Source: Pigmentiphaga aceris (GTDB taxonomy: Bacteria > Pseudomonadota > Gammaproteobacteria > Burkholderiales > Burkholderiaceae_B). From it: 64,000 nucleotides of DNA. Shown here one piece after another: positions 18,233 through 25,103 of this stretch (positions are counted from its first letter, which is position 1; each line of letters opens with the position of its first letter). Where the stretch lies: NCBI RefSeq assembly GCF_008119665.1, contig NZ_CP043046.1, forward strand, positions 4,340,001 to 4,404,000, written 5' to 3'. The notes below the pieces were generated by a model. That model saw only the letters and a program-made list of their open reading frames with translations. It had not been told where the DNA came from and did not search any database. A program made the translations under genes and the position numbers.

Positions 18233-18250
18233 TATAAGTCTTATAGCTAG
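18233..18250. promoter_or_regulatory. cas operon upstream region: PAM + 12-nt pseudo-protospacer in a palindrome
   Basis: This site lies 26-43 bp upstream of the cas8e ATG. It contains the perfect palindrome TATAAGTCTTATA (18233-18245), which reads TATAAG like a -10 box on both strands. AAG at 18236-18238 is a canonical I-E PAM, and TCTTATAGCTAG at 18239-18250 is identical to the first 12 nt of the pseudo-spacer at 18395-18406. A -35-like TTGACT on the minus strand lies at 18295-18290. Whether the -10 belongs to cas8e, to a rightward transcript, or both, is unresolved. Confidence 0.65.
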
Positions 18251-18301
18251 ATCGTCGACTTATCTATCTTGTGTGCTTCTTGCTTGATGAGTCAAGGAAA
18301 A

Positions 18302-18361
18302 ATGGCCGGACTTTACGCACCGAAGGCAGCATTTCAACGGCAAGACGATCGGTACTTGTAG
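18302..18361 (+). CDS. 19-codon mini-ORF between Cascade target site and guide (CreT candidate)
   Basis: A small reading frame, ATG at 18302 to TAG at 18359-18361, encodes MAGLYAPKAAFQRQDDRYL. A purine-rich AAGGAAAA sits directly upstream (18294-18301), a good Shine-Dalgarno with short spacing. The ORF ends 4 nt before the first pseudo-repeat. Known CreTA modules have the order target promoter, creT, creA, with a tiny toxin ORF or RNA, and this position fits. Nothing in the peptide proves toxicity: there is no membrane helix and no run of rare codons. It could also be chance or a leader peptide. Confidence 0.35.
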   Translation: MAGLYAPKAAFQRQDDRYL

Positions 18362-18365
18362 ACTG

Positions 18366-18443
18366 GCGGTCTCTTGGAACCAAGAGATGAACCGTCTTAT
18401 AGCTAGGCGGACCAAACGTTCCCCGCCTAGCGGGGATATAGGG
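18366..18443 (+). ncRNA. crRNA-like guide element (CreA/CreR-like), pseudo-repeat / pseudo-spacer / pseudo-repeat
   Basis: Pseudo-repeat 1 (18366-18394) keeps the exact 5+6+4+6+8 layout of the array repeat. Its stem is CTCTTG/CAAGAG instead of CCCCGC/GCGGGG, so the two arms changed together. The 8-nt handle ATGAACCG (18387-18394) is unchanged. A 21-nt pseudo-spacer follows (18395-18415), starting TCTTATAGCTAG. Pseudo-repeat 2 (18416-18443) has the normal stem CCCCGC/GCGGGG, a 3-nt loop CTA and a decayed handle ATATAGGG. That handle would not be needed, because only the hairpin stays on a mature crRNA. Cas6e cleavage at both stem feet would give a 49-nt RNA (18387-18435) against 61 nt for an array crRNA. 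The 12-nt seed matches 18239-18250 next to an AAG PAM. By analogy with CreA/CreR guides it should direct Cascade to repress, not cleave. Confidence 0.8.
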
Positions 18444-18455
18444 CGAAAGACGGCG

Positions 18456-18490
18456 CATGCGTTGGGTAGCTAAAACCTGCCCAACGCATG
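18456..18490. terminator. 11-bp hairpin between guide element and hipA
   Basis: Arms CATGCGTTGGG (18456-18466) and CCCAACGCATG (18480-18490) pair perfectly around a 13-nt loop. It lies 18 nt after the hipA stop and 12 nt after pseudo-repeat 2, so it could end either transcript. Neither side has a U-tract, so intrinsic termination is not proven. Confidence 0.5.
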
Positions 18491-18507
18491 ATTGCAGACC
18501 ATGATCT

Positions 18508-19872
18508 CTACAAGTCTTCTGCCCGAACCTGCGCAACCATGTCAGCCATGGCCAGTTGCCGCGCGCAGTTTTCTTGAACTACTTCAGTTATCCGATGCTT
18601 CACCGCATCAGGTACGACTGGGTCGCCGCCAACACCCGGCAATGCCTTCAGCACAAGATCAGCAAGCAGCTTGATCTGCCGCCCCACCAGCGCGCCTGAC
18701 AAGCCGTTGTCTTTCGCAAAGCTGGCCCATTCGAATGCGCTCAGCGCGTCGGCGGTAAATGCGTCGCCAATCGCCATTGCGTAGGTGTTACCTAGCTGCG
18801 CATCATCAAGCGCAGGCACGCACACCATGTCGTAGGCGGGGGCAAGCGTAAGTCCTGCGGCATTCACAAAGAAAGACAGGTTTTTTCCGTGCGCATCGGT
18901 GTTGCCGATCAGTACCTGGAAAATGACCCATTGAAGCAAGGCCAGTTTGTCGATGGCGGGTTGCATGCTGAAGCGTGCAATCAGGTCGAACAACTTTGCA
19001 TAAGTCACGCCGTCACGAATGTTGCGCACATCAACGCCATCACCATAAGGACGCTCATATTTCATCGACACGGGAAGCCCCAAGGCCTGACACCCGTCGA
19101 TAAGATGCAAGCGTTCCACCCGGTCTGCGCGCTCAAGTCGATCGAAACGACTTACCAACAGTACCGGCTCGGGTACGGTAGCGACGCGCGTATTGGCGGC
19201 CTTCACACCCACGCGTTGGGCAAGCTGCATGCAGAAGTATTCGTTGTACGGCAGGCTGGCGAGCGCCGGCCGCGCTGGCACGGGTTTGACGATCACGGTC
19301 GATGCAAGCCTGGGCCCTTCTACCAGGAACCACTCGCTGTCGCGCTCGTAAATGGCAATCTTGTCTTGATAGCCCGCTATCGATAGCCGGACTTTGCCAT
19401 CCCAGACGGAAAAAGGGCGTTCCGCACGCCGACGAATTCGTTCTGACAGCTCTTCCTGGGTAACGCGGCGAAGTTGATTCGCGTCGGATACAGCAGCCCG
19501 GACAGGCGGGCTGTCGGCTGCGTCCTCCGCAGTGCCGGCTTCCATCAAGACACGCAGCGCGCCAGCCGTCTCTTTGCCCAAGGCAAACATCAAACCAACC
19601 AGATTTGCCTTGGATATCCCGTAAGCCTGCGCCGCGTGATCAAGTGCCTCTCCTTCGGGCAGTAGATTTTCGAAAAACTGGCGTACCTCGGCGCTGTGTT
19701 TTTCAGGGCTTTGCTCGGGCTCCTTTTTCAGCGGAAGACGTGGGCTTATCGCAAAGGCGTGCTTTGCAGCTGTCCACGTACCGGCATAGTCGAACGAGAA
19801 CAGGTTCAACGCGGGATCATGACCTACCCATCCGATCGGGGCGTCATCAAGCCATATCGCGAGACGCGTCAT
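18508..19872 (-). CDS. hipA: HipA-type serine/threonine kinase toxin
   Basis: 454-aa HipA toxin of a type II toxin-antitoxin pair; family members phosphorylate glutamyl-tRNA synthetase or similar targets and cause growth arrest. The N-subdomain 1 (MTRLAIWLDDAPIGWVGHD) is followed by the ATP-binding core. The catalytic loop is LIGNTDAHGKNLSFF and the metal-binding DFG-like motif is APAYDMV. The length is normal, with no frameshift, so it appears intact. Its ATG overlaps the hipB stop by 4 nt (19869-19872). It sits directly upstream of the cas regulatory region, sharing orientation with the cas operon and separated from cas8e by about 300 bp. Confidence 0.93.
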   Translation of the reverse strand: MTRLAIWLDDAPIGWVGHDPALNLFSFDYAGTWTAAKHAFAISPRLPLKKEPEQSPEKHSAEVRQFFENLLPEGEALDHAAQAYGISKANLVGLMFALGKETAGALRVLMEAGTAEDAADSPPVRAAVSDANQLRRVTQEELSERIRRRAERPFSVWDGKVRLSIAGYQDKIAIYERDSEWFLVEGPRLASTVIVKPVPARPALASLPYNEYFCMQLAQRVGVKAANTRVATVPEPVLLVSRFDRLERADRVERLHLIDGCQALGLPVSMKYERPYGDGVDVRNIRDGVTYAKLFDLIARFSMQPAIDKLALLQWVIFQVLIGNTDAHGKNLSFFVNAAGLTLAPAYDMVCVPALDDAQLGNTYAMAIGDAFTADALSAFEWASFAKDNGLSGALVGRQIKLLADLVLKALPGVGGDPVVPDAVKHRITEVVQENCARQLAMADMVAQVRAEDL

Positions 19873-20162
19873 GACGTGCGCTCGCTCAGCAGTTGTCGGC
19901 GAACGATTTCTCGATCCTCGGGTGCGGCAATGAAGACCCCCACGCCAAAAGCGCGCGCAACATTGATCGCGGTGGCCAAGCCTACCGACGCACGAGCTGT
20001 CTCCAAGTCGGCAAGGGTTTGTTTAGAGACGCCTACAAGCAGCGCCGCATCGGCGATGGTCATGCTGCTGGCGGTTCGAGCTGCGCGTATGGCTGCGCCG
20101 AAGTCCGCAGCGTTTTGCACCAGCGGGTCGGAGGGAAACGGAAGTGGTACGACACGGCGCAT
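19869..20162 (-). CDS. hipB: HipB-type antitoxin, XRE-family DNA-binding protein
   Basis: 97-aa helix-turn-helix protein, start ATG 20162 with AGGA at a good distance. The HTH reads MTIADAALLVGVSKQTLADLE, seen here as TIADAALLVGV then SKQTLADLE. It is the antitoxin and autorepressor of hipBA by family knowledge. The C-terminal tail FIAAPEDREIVRRQLLSERTS follows. It overlaps hipA, so the two are co-translated. Confidence 0.92.
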   Translation of the reverse strand: MRRVVPLPFPSDPLVQNAADFGAAIRAARTASSMTIADAALLVGVSKQTLADLETARASVGLATAINVARAFGVGVFIAAPEDREIVRRQLLSERTS

Positions 20163-20416
20163 GATTAATCCTGCTATTCCAGTTTTATAGACAAGATATG
20201 CGAAAAATCCTGAATAGGTCTACTTTTCTAGGTTTTTAACAAGCATATTTGCTGAAATCACTAAAAACCTGCAATAACGTGTTTTTAACTTCGTTTCACC
20301 AAGTCCAGTTGCCCCTTGTAACGTCGGAAATCAGAGCTTCAATTTTCAGCCGGCCCCCTGCGCCACTCAGTCCTTTAGACTCAAGCCCCTCGAATTTCCC
20401 CAAGGCAAGCGCACTT
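20163..20416. promoter_or_regulatory. Divergent intergenic region, hipBA promoter
   Basis: AT-rich stretch between hipB (leftward) and the 505-aa gene (rightward). It has an imperfect inverted repeat, AAAAATCCT at 20203-20211 and AGGTTTTTA at 20230-20238, with a smaller CCT/AGG pair inside. It could be the HipB operator, but it does not match the E. coli HipB consensus closely. AT-content is well above the flanking genes. Confidence 0.35.
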
Positions 20417-21934
20417 ATGACGCCCACGCCCGGAGACATCTTCGCGTTTTACAACGCTCGCCTGAACGCCTACACGGCTATTCAAGTCACCCATGTGGAG
20501 ACTGACAAGAAACCTGCAAAGGTCGCGGTGCTTACCCTCGACTGGAGGGGCAAGACACTGCCAAGCGATGCTGAAATCGCGGTGATGCAGCCCAAGGTTT
20601 TTGATTTCTTTTTCTGGAACGCGCGCTTCGTTCATCGGTGGGTGTCGCTTCCCGTGCCGCCGGGCTTCACACACGTTGGGCACAAGCCTTCGTTGCACGA
20701 TGCCGAAGTAAACAGCTACAGCGGCTGGCCGACAGGGTCGTCTTTCTATTCCCAACAGCAATGGGATGCCCGGCCGAAGGCGCAGCGTGATCGCTTCAAA
20801 GAGGCCGCGGCGACGCGCGACAAGACGCCTTTGCTTACCCTGGGCGATGTCTCGGTCAATCTGTCTACGCAGCGATTGGATGGGGAGCGGCTGGCTATGG
20901 CGGGGGACTTGTCGGTCTTCGACGCGCTACCCTTGTTGACCAATGTGACGACGGATCGCCCGATTGCGGGTCTGTTCGATTTCCTGCGCAAACATGCTTT
21001 TGTCTACGAGGCGGAGCTATGCAATCACGGGGAAGCTCGGGTGGATTTGCGTGGCACGTATCTGACGCGCTTGAGCCTTGATGTTACGGGCGTGACCGAG
21101 CTGTTCCTGAATGACGATCTGGAACATCTGTCTTTGCTGGGCACCCCAAGCAGCGACTTGCGGATTCATGCAAATGCGGACGGCCGTTGGTTGACCGTGA
21201 TGTTGATCGATCCCGATGTGCCTTGGCAGGGGCTGGATGCTCTGGGTGCCTTGAACGTGCGACAGGGACGCGATGTAGATGTGGCGAAGATCGTGACGCG
21301 CTTCCCTGCTTTGTCGGAACTGCGTATCTGGGGTGCGCCAGGGTATGTGCGCAACTTGCCTTCGCTGGCTGCCTTGTCAGGCTTGCAGACCTGGACGTTC
21401 TACGATGTGTTCGGCTTCGGGCCCGAGGATATTCCGGCATCGTCGAATTTCCCGATGCTGGGGATGTTCTGGACGCACAGTATTCCCGCCGATGCGGCGG
21501 CAGCCATCAAGAAGGCCTATAAGGCGGCGACGGCCAATGGTCTTGACCTGGCAGTGCGTCAGCCGCGCAAGCCGGAATGGCTGGCGGCCAATCTGGATAA
21601 TCCGTTCCGCGATTGGGATGGCACGGAAGGCATTACGGCAGCCCAGGCAAAGAAGGGGGCAGCGCTGTACAAGACGGCGCGTGCAGATGCGTTGAAGGTG
21701 GCGGGTGAAGCGGATTCGCTGGCGGCGCTTGGCCCGATTGTGCGGACCTATATCGAGGCGTTCAACAAGCTTGATGCCCGCAACAATTTCATCTTCACTG
21801 AAGAGCGTGAACAGATCTGCATGGCCTGGCAGCAGATTGTGGATGCGGTTGACGAGAAGCGGCGTGAGCTTGATGCCGGGCCGGTGGACCGCACTGCGTT
21901 GGACGAGCTGATGGATAGCATCAGGGACTTCTGA
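20417..21934 (+). CDS. Hypothetical protein with leucine-rich, repeat-like middle
   Basis: 505 aa from ATG 20417; the frame is open to a TTG at 20249, but that extension is AT-rich and non-coding in character. No signal peptide or membrane helix is seen. The N-terminal third (GDIFAFYNARLNAYTAIQVTHVETDKKPAKVAVL) looks like a beta-rich domain. The middle, from about 230 to 370, has regularly spaced leucines (LTRLSLDVTGVTELFLNDDLEHLSLL, then FPALSELRIWGAPGYV) like an irregular leucine-rich repeat solenoid. The C-terminal 130 residues are helical (DALKVAGEADSLAALGPIV). Function not recognised. It borders hipBA and the CRISPR locus, so a defence role is possible but is only guilt by association. 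Confidence 0.75.
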   Translation: MTPTPGDIFAFYNARLNAYTAIQVTHVETDKKPAKVAVLTLDWRGKTLPSDAEIAVMQPKVFDFFFWNARFVHRWVSLPVPPGFTHVGHKPSLHDAEVNSYSGWPTGSSFYSQQQWDARPKAQRDRFKEAAATRDKTPLLTLGDVSVNLSTQRLDGERLAMAGDLSVFDALPLLTNVTTDRPIAGLFDFLRKHAFVYEAELCNHGEARVDLRGTYLTRLSLDVTGVTELFLNDDLEHLSLLGTPSSDLRIHANADGRWLTVMLIDPDVPWQGLDALGALNVRQGRDVDVAKIVTRFPALSELRIWGAPGYVRNLPSLAALSGLQTWTFYDVFGFGPEDIPASSNFPMLGMFWTHSIPADAAAAIKKAYKAATANGLDLAVRQPRKPEWLAANLDNPFRDWDGTEGITAAQAKKGAALYKTARADALKVAGEADSLAALGPIVRTYIEAFNKLDARNNFIFTEEREQICMAWQQIVDAVDEKRRELDAGPVDRTALDELMDSIRDF

Positions 21935-22052
21935 CCACAGGACGTCCAATTATCCCCGCCCCACCAATCGCGTATTCAGATTTTACGAAACTTGTTTGCG
22001 CCAGCGGTGGGCGCTATCTTGACGCCACCTATCTGCCAAGAAGCCTTTTTCT

Positions 22053-22703
22053 ATGCATCTTCGATTGATTGCTCCACTTTTGCTGGCCTCTGCCACTCTG
22101 CTGCCGCTGACCAGCGCGGCCGAGCCGAAGACAGCAGAAGAAGCGATGCAGTCCATCGCGTCCCAAGCCAATTTTTTCTTGCGCAGGGCCGAGCGGTGTC
22201 CACAGTTCAATGAAGCCGAACGCAAAGCCTTGTCATCGAAGATTCTGGGCTGGATAGACGCCGAAGCAGCAAGAGTGGGGGTGTCGCCTGCGGCGTTGGC
22301 AGTGGGCACCAAGGAAGGCATCAATTACGCGGATGAGCGCTTTCCCACCATGTCTGCAGACGATTGCAAATACATCATGCATGACGTCAGAACGTATTAC
22401 AAACCAATGGTGGCCCAACGCAAGGCGGGGCAAGTACAGCTGTTCGATTTGGCCTCGCGTGCGCATTTCCATCTGCGCATGGCCAAGTTCTGCAAGGTGT
22501 TCGATGAAGCCGAGCAGCAAGCCATGGCGGCGAATCTCGACAAGGCGCTGACGGCATTCGCCGCAGAGGCCGGCGCACTACCAGACCAGATTGCCGAGTA
22601 CACCACCCGGGCCGCTGACGCGGCCGAGGCCGCCTACAAGGAAGATCCGTCTGCCGCAAATTGCAGCCGTAGCACACGCTCCTTGCAGGCTTTGGTGGGA
22701 TAA
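22053..22703 (+). CDS. Secreted hypothetical protein, 216 aa
   Basis: It starts at ATG 22053 with a clear Sec signal peptide (LRLIAPLLLASATLLPLTSA, cleavage near 22). The mature part is mostly helical and holds two similar halves of about 90 residues. Each begins with a helix of the type FFLRRAERCPQFNEAE or HFHLRMAKFCKVFDEAEQQ and has Cys residues near the start and end. This suggests an internal duplication with two disulfides. I do not recognise the family. Periplasmic location is inferred from the signal. Confidence 0.7.
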   Translation: MHLRLIAPLLLASATLLPLTSAAEPKTAEEAMQSIASQANFFLRRAERCPQFNEAERKALSSKILGWIDAEAARVGVSPAALAVGTKEGINYADERFPTMSADDCKYIMHDVRTYYKPMVAQRKAGQVQLFDLASRAHFHLRMAKFCKVFDEAEQQAMAANLDKALTAFAAEAGALPDQIAEYTTRAADAAEAAYKEDPSAANCSRSTRSLQALVG

Positions 22704-22730
22704 GGCCCGATCGGCCCTACCGCTGCGGCA

Positions 22731-24023
22731 TCAAGCGTCGCCTGATTCGGCAGCCGCTGCTGCTGCCGCTCGCAGCTTGTCTTTCTTGCTGGGCCGCTTG
22801 CCTTTGATACCGCCGGTGGCGGCGTCAGAAGCAGCCTTGTCCTGCTGCGGGGTAAGCACGTCTTCGGGCTCGAAGCCTGCTACTTGTTCGCGTCCCAGGC
22901 GCATGCCCTGGCGTTTTTCGATGACCCGCAAGTGGGCTTCGGTATCGGCGCTGACAAAGGTCACGGCCATGCCGCGTTTGCCTGCTCGGCCAGTGCGGCC
23001 GATGCGGTGGACGTATTCCACGGGAGAACGCGGCAGGTCGTAATTCAGGACGACCGGCAGTTCTGCGATGTCCACGCCGCGCGCGGCCACATCGGTGGCG
23101 ATGACGACTTTCACGCGTCCGGCCTTGAAGTCGGCCAGTACCTGGGTGCGCTTGCCTTGGCTGAGTTCGCCGTGGAAGGGTTCGGCCGAGATGTCGGCGC
23201 GGCGCAGTTTGGTAGCCACGTGGTCACAGCCATGTTTGGTGGCCACGAAGACCAGCACACGTGACCATTTTTCTGTGGCGATCAAATGGCGCAGCAACAT
23301 GGTGCGGCGCTCGGCATCGACCTGGATGGCGCGTTGGTCGATATCGGGCGTGGCCAGCTCGGACGCCGGAATGTCGATGACGACCGGGTCGTGCATCAGC
23401 TGCGCGACCAGCTTCTGCATGCTGGCCGGGAAGGTGGCCGAGAAGCACAGGTTCTGACGTCGTGCCGGCAACAGGCCAAGCACGTCTGCCAGTTCGTCGG
23501 CAAAGCCTTGATCCAGCATGCGGTCGGCTTCGTCCAGCACCAGCGTGCGCACTTGCTCCAAGGACAAGGCGTTGTGGTCGATCAGGTCAAGCAGGCGGCC
23601 CGGCGTGGCAACCACCAGGTCGGCACCGCCGCGCAGCGCCATCATCTGCGGGTTGATCGACACGCCACCGAATACCGCAATCGATTTGATCGATACAGAC
23701 AGGTGCGCAACGAAGCGGGCAATGGTGTCCTGCACCTGAACTGCCAGTTCTCGCGTGGGCACCAACACCAGCGCACGCACGGGTCGGCGCTTGGACGCGG
23801 GTGCGTCATCAGCCGCCAGCCGTTGCAGCAAGGGCAGACAGTAGGCGGCGGTTTTGCCTGCGCCGGTTTGCGCAGCACCTTGCACGTCACGACCGGCCAG
23901 GATGGCGGGAATCGCCGCGATCTGAATCGGCGTGGGCGTGGCGTAGGCGTTTTCGGCAATCGCGCGCAGCAGCGCCGCGGACAAGCCAAGGGAGTCGAAC
24001 GAAGAGGCAGGTGTGGAAGTCAT
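22731..24023 (-). CDS. rhlE: DEAD-box ATP-dependent RNA helicase, RhlE type
   Basis: 430 aa from the ATG at 24023 (MTSTPASSFDSLGLSAALL); the open frame continues upstream without coding character. All DEAD-box motifs are present in order: Q-motif (TPTPIQIAAIP), AQTGAGKTAAY, PTRELAVQ, GGVSINPQ, TPGRLLDLI, DEADRMLD, SATFP, ATDVAARGVDI and HRIGRTGRAG. A basic C-terminal tail (GIKGKRPSKKDKLRAAAA) is typical of the RhlE group, which acts on rRNA maturation and mRNA decay. It is transcribed towards the secreted hypothetical (convergent). Confidence 0.93.
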   Translation of the reverse strand: MTSTPASSFDSLGLSAALLRAIAENAYATPTPIQIAAIPAILAGRDVQGAAQTGAGKTAAYCLPLLQRLAADDAPASKRRPVRALVLVPTRELAVQVQDTIARFVAHLSVSIKSIAVFGGVSINPQMMALRGGADLVVATPGRLLDLIDHNALSLEQVRTLVLDEADRMLDQGFADELADVLGLLPARRQNLCFSATFPASMQKLVAQLMHDPVVIDIPASELATPDIDQRAIQVDAERRTMLLRHLIATEKWSRVLVFVATKHGCDHVATKLRRADISAEPFHGELSQGKRTQVLADFKAGRVKVVIATDVAARGVDIAELPVVLNYDLPRSPVEYVHRIGRTGRAGKRGMAVTFVSADTEAHLRVIEKRQGMRLGREQVAGFEPEDVLTPQQDKAASDAATGGIKGKRPSKKDKLRAAAAAAAESGDA

Positions 24024-24289
24024 GCGGCGAGAATGCGGGAATATGGCGTGGGCATCAAGGGCGTTGGGACAATGCGTAGGTGGATAGTCGGTATCGGGCC
24101 ACAGCCATCGATTCCTGTCCCCGTGAAATGTACTGAGCAAGTCATGGCCGAACGGGCACAACGCTGGGCACGGCGCTTGAGCAACACTAGGCAACGTTCG
24201 TGGACCCACCAAAGCACTTCTGTTTTCATGGGAGGCATCACCCTGGCGTAAATCATGCTCAGGGAACACGTCAAAGGAGGCTCGAAGGT

Positions 24290-24805
24290 TTGTCCATGTT
24301 CAAGCGATTTCGTCCGTCACGCGCCAGGCACCGGATGGTTCTGGGTTCCTGTATCGGACTGTTGTCTGCCACCGCATTTGCCGAGGTGCCAGACTCGGCG
24401 GACGGCCCGTCGTGGCAGTTGTTCGCATCGCCTTACACCATGCACTGGAGCCACGACGACGATCACAAGCCGGTCTTTGCGTTGGGCATCGAGCGCATCG
24501 ATCAGGACCGTTCCTTGTGGGGCGCGTCCGCATTCAGGAATTCTTTCGGCCAGGCTTCGGCCTATGTGTACTACGGCAGGCAGTGGGACCATTTCCTGGG
24601 CCAGCCAGCGCTGTATGCAAAGATTTCCGGTGGACTGATGTACGGCTACCGGGGCAAGTTCCGCAACAAGGTGCCGCTTAACGTGGGTGGTGTTTCGCCC
24701 GCCATCGTGCCAGCAATCGGCTACCGGGTCACGCCGCAGAGCGCAGTGCAGTTGAACGTGCTGGGCACGGCAGCGCTCATGTTTTCGTACAACCGGAATT
24801 TCTGA
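24290..24805 (+). CDS. Small outer-membrane beta-barrel-like protein
   Basis: 171 aa if the TTG at 24290 is used (AAAGGAGG at 24273-24280, spacing 9), 169 aa from ATG 24296. It has an N-terminal signal (MVLGSCIGLLSATAFA, cut before EVPDSA), then alternating aromatic strands such as WQLFASPYTMHW, SLWGASAFRNSFGQASAYVYYGRQW and AALMFSYNRNF. The terminal Phe is a hallmark of outer-membrane barrels. Size and pattern resemble small lipid-modifying barrels (PagP/PagL-like), but no catalytic motif was identified. A hairpin follows the stop at 24829. Confidence 0.65.
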   Translation: MSMFKRFRPSRARHRMVLGSCIGLLSATAFAEVPDSADGPSWQLFASPYTMHWSHDDDHKPVFALGIERIDQDRSLWGASAFRNSFGQASAYVYYGRQWDHFLGQPALYAKISGGLMYGYRGKFRNKVPLNVGGVSPAIVPAIGYRVTPQSAVQLNVLGTAALMFSYNRNF

Positions 24806-24828
24806 AAACGAGCTTCTGAAAAACAAAA

Positions 24829-24857
24829 AACCCGTACAGCCAAGGCCGATACGGGTT
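24829..24857 (-). terminator. Intrinsic terminator (tRNA-Ser transcript)
   Basis: Arms AACCCGTA (24829-24836) and TACGGGTT (24850-24857). On the minus strand the hairpin is followed by TTTTTTGTTTTT, so it ends the leftward tRNA-Ser transcript. It may also act weakly on the plus-strand gene ending at 24805. Confidence 0.8.
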
Positions 24858-24950
24858 CATCGTTTCTTGCTACTACTGGTCATTCTGGGTTTGCGTTCTC
24901 CACTACGGGTTAGGTAGCTTCAATCAGCAAATAGTCGCTGGTTAAACGAC

Positions 24951-25041
24951 TGGCGGACAGGGAGGGATTCGAACCCTCGATAGGCTATTAACCTATACAC
25001 GCGTTCCAGGCGTGCGCCTTCAACCGCTCGGCCACCTGTCC
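24951..25041 (-). tRNA. tRNA-Ser (anticodon GGA)
   Basis: 91 nt on the minus strand including an encoded CCA. The acceptor stem is GGACAGG/CCTGTCC with discriminator G, the D-arm is GCCGAGCGGTTGAAGGC, and the anticodon loop reads CTGGAAC. A long variable arm (GTATAGGTTAATAGCCTAT) as expected for serine tRNAs and a T-arm GAGGGTTCGAATCCCTC are seen. Confidence 0.97.
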
Positions 25042-25103
25042 GTGTCCACCAAGATGGTCTGATTAATCAGTCATCTCGACAACAGCCGCGCATTCTATCA
25101 GAG

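Noticed and set aside
18233..18295. A firm -35/-10 assignment for cas8e
   Set aside because: TTGACT at 18295-18290 has no good -10 at 17 bp, and TATAAG at 18245-18240 has no good -35. Left open.
18366..18443. Reading the guide-like unit as a decayed third CRISPR array
   Set aside because: A decaying array would not keep both arms of a changed stem complementary, the handle intact, and a PAM-adjacent seed match to the cas promoter. Not excluded absolutely.
22731..24269. Longer N-terminus for the RhlE helicase
   Set aside because: The extra 82 codons have no helicase similarity or coding character; ATG 24023 gives the normal family start.
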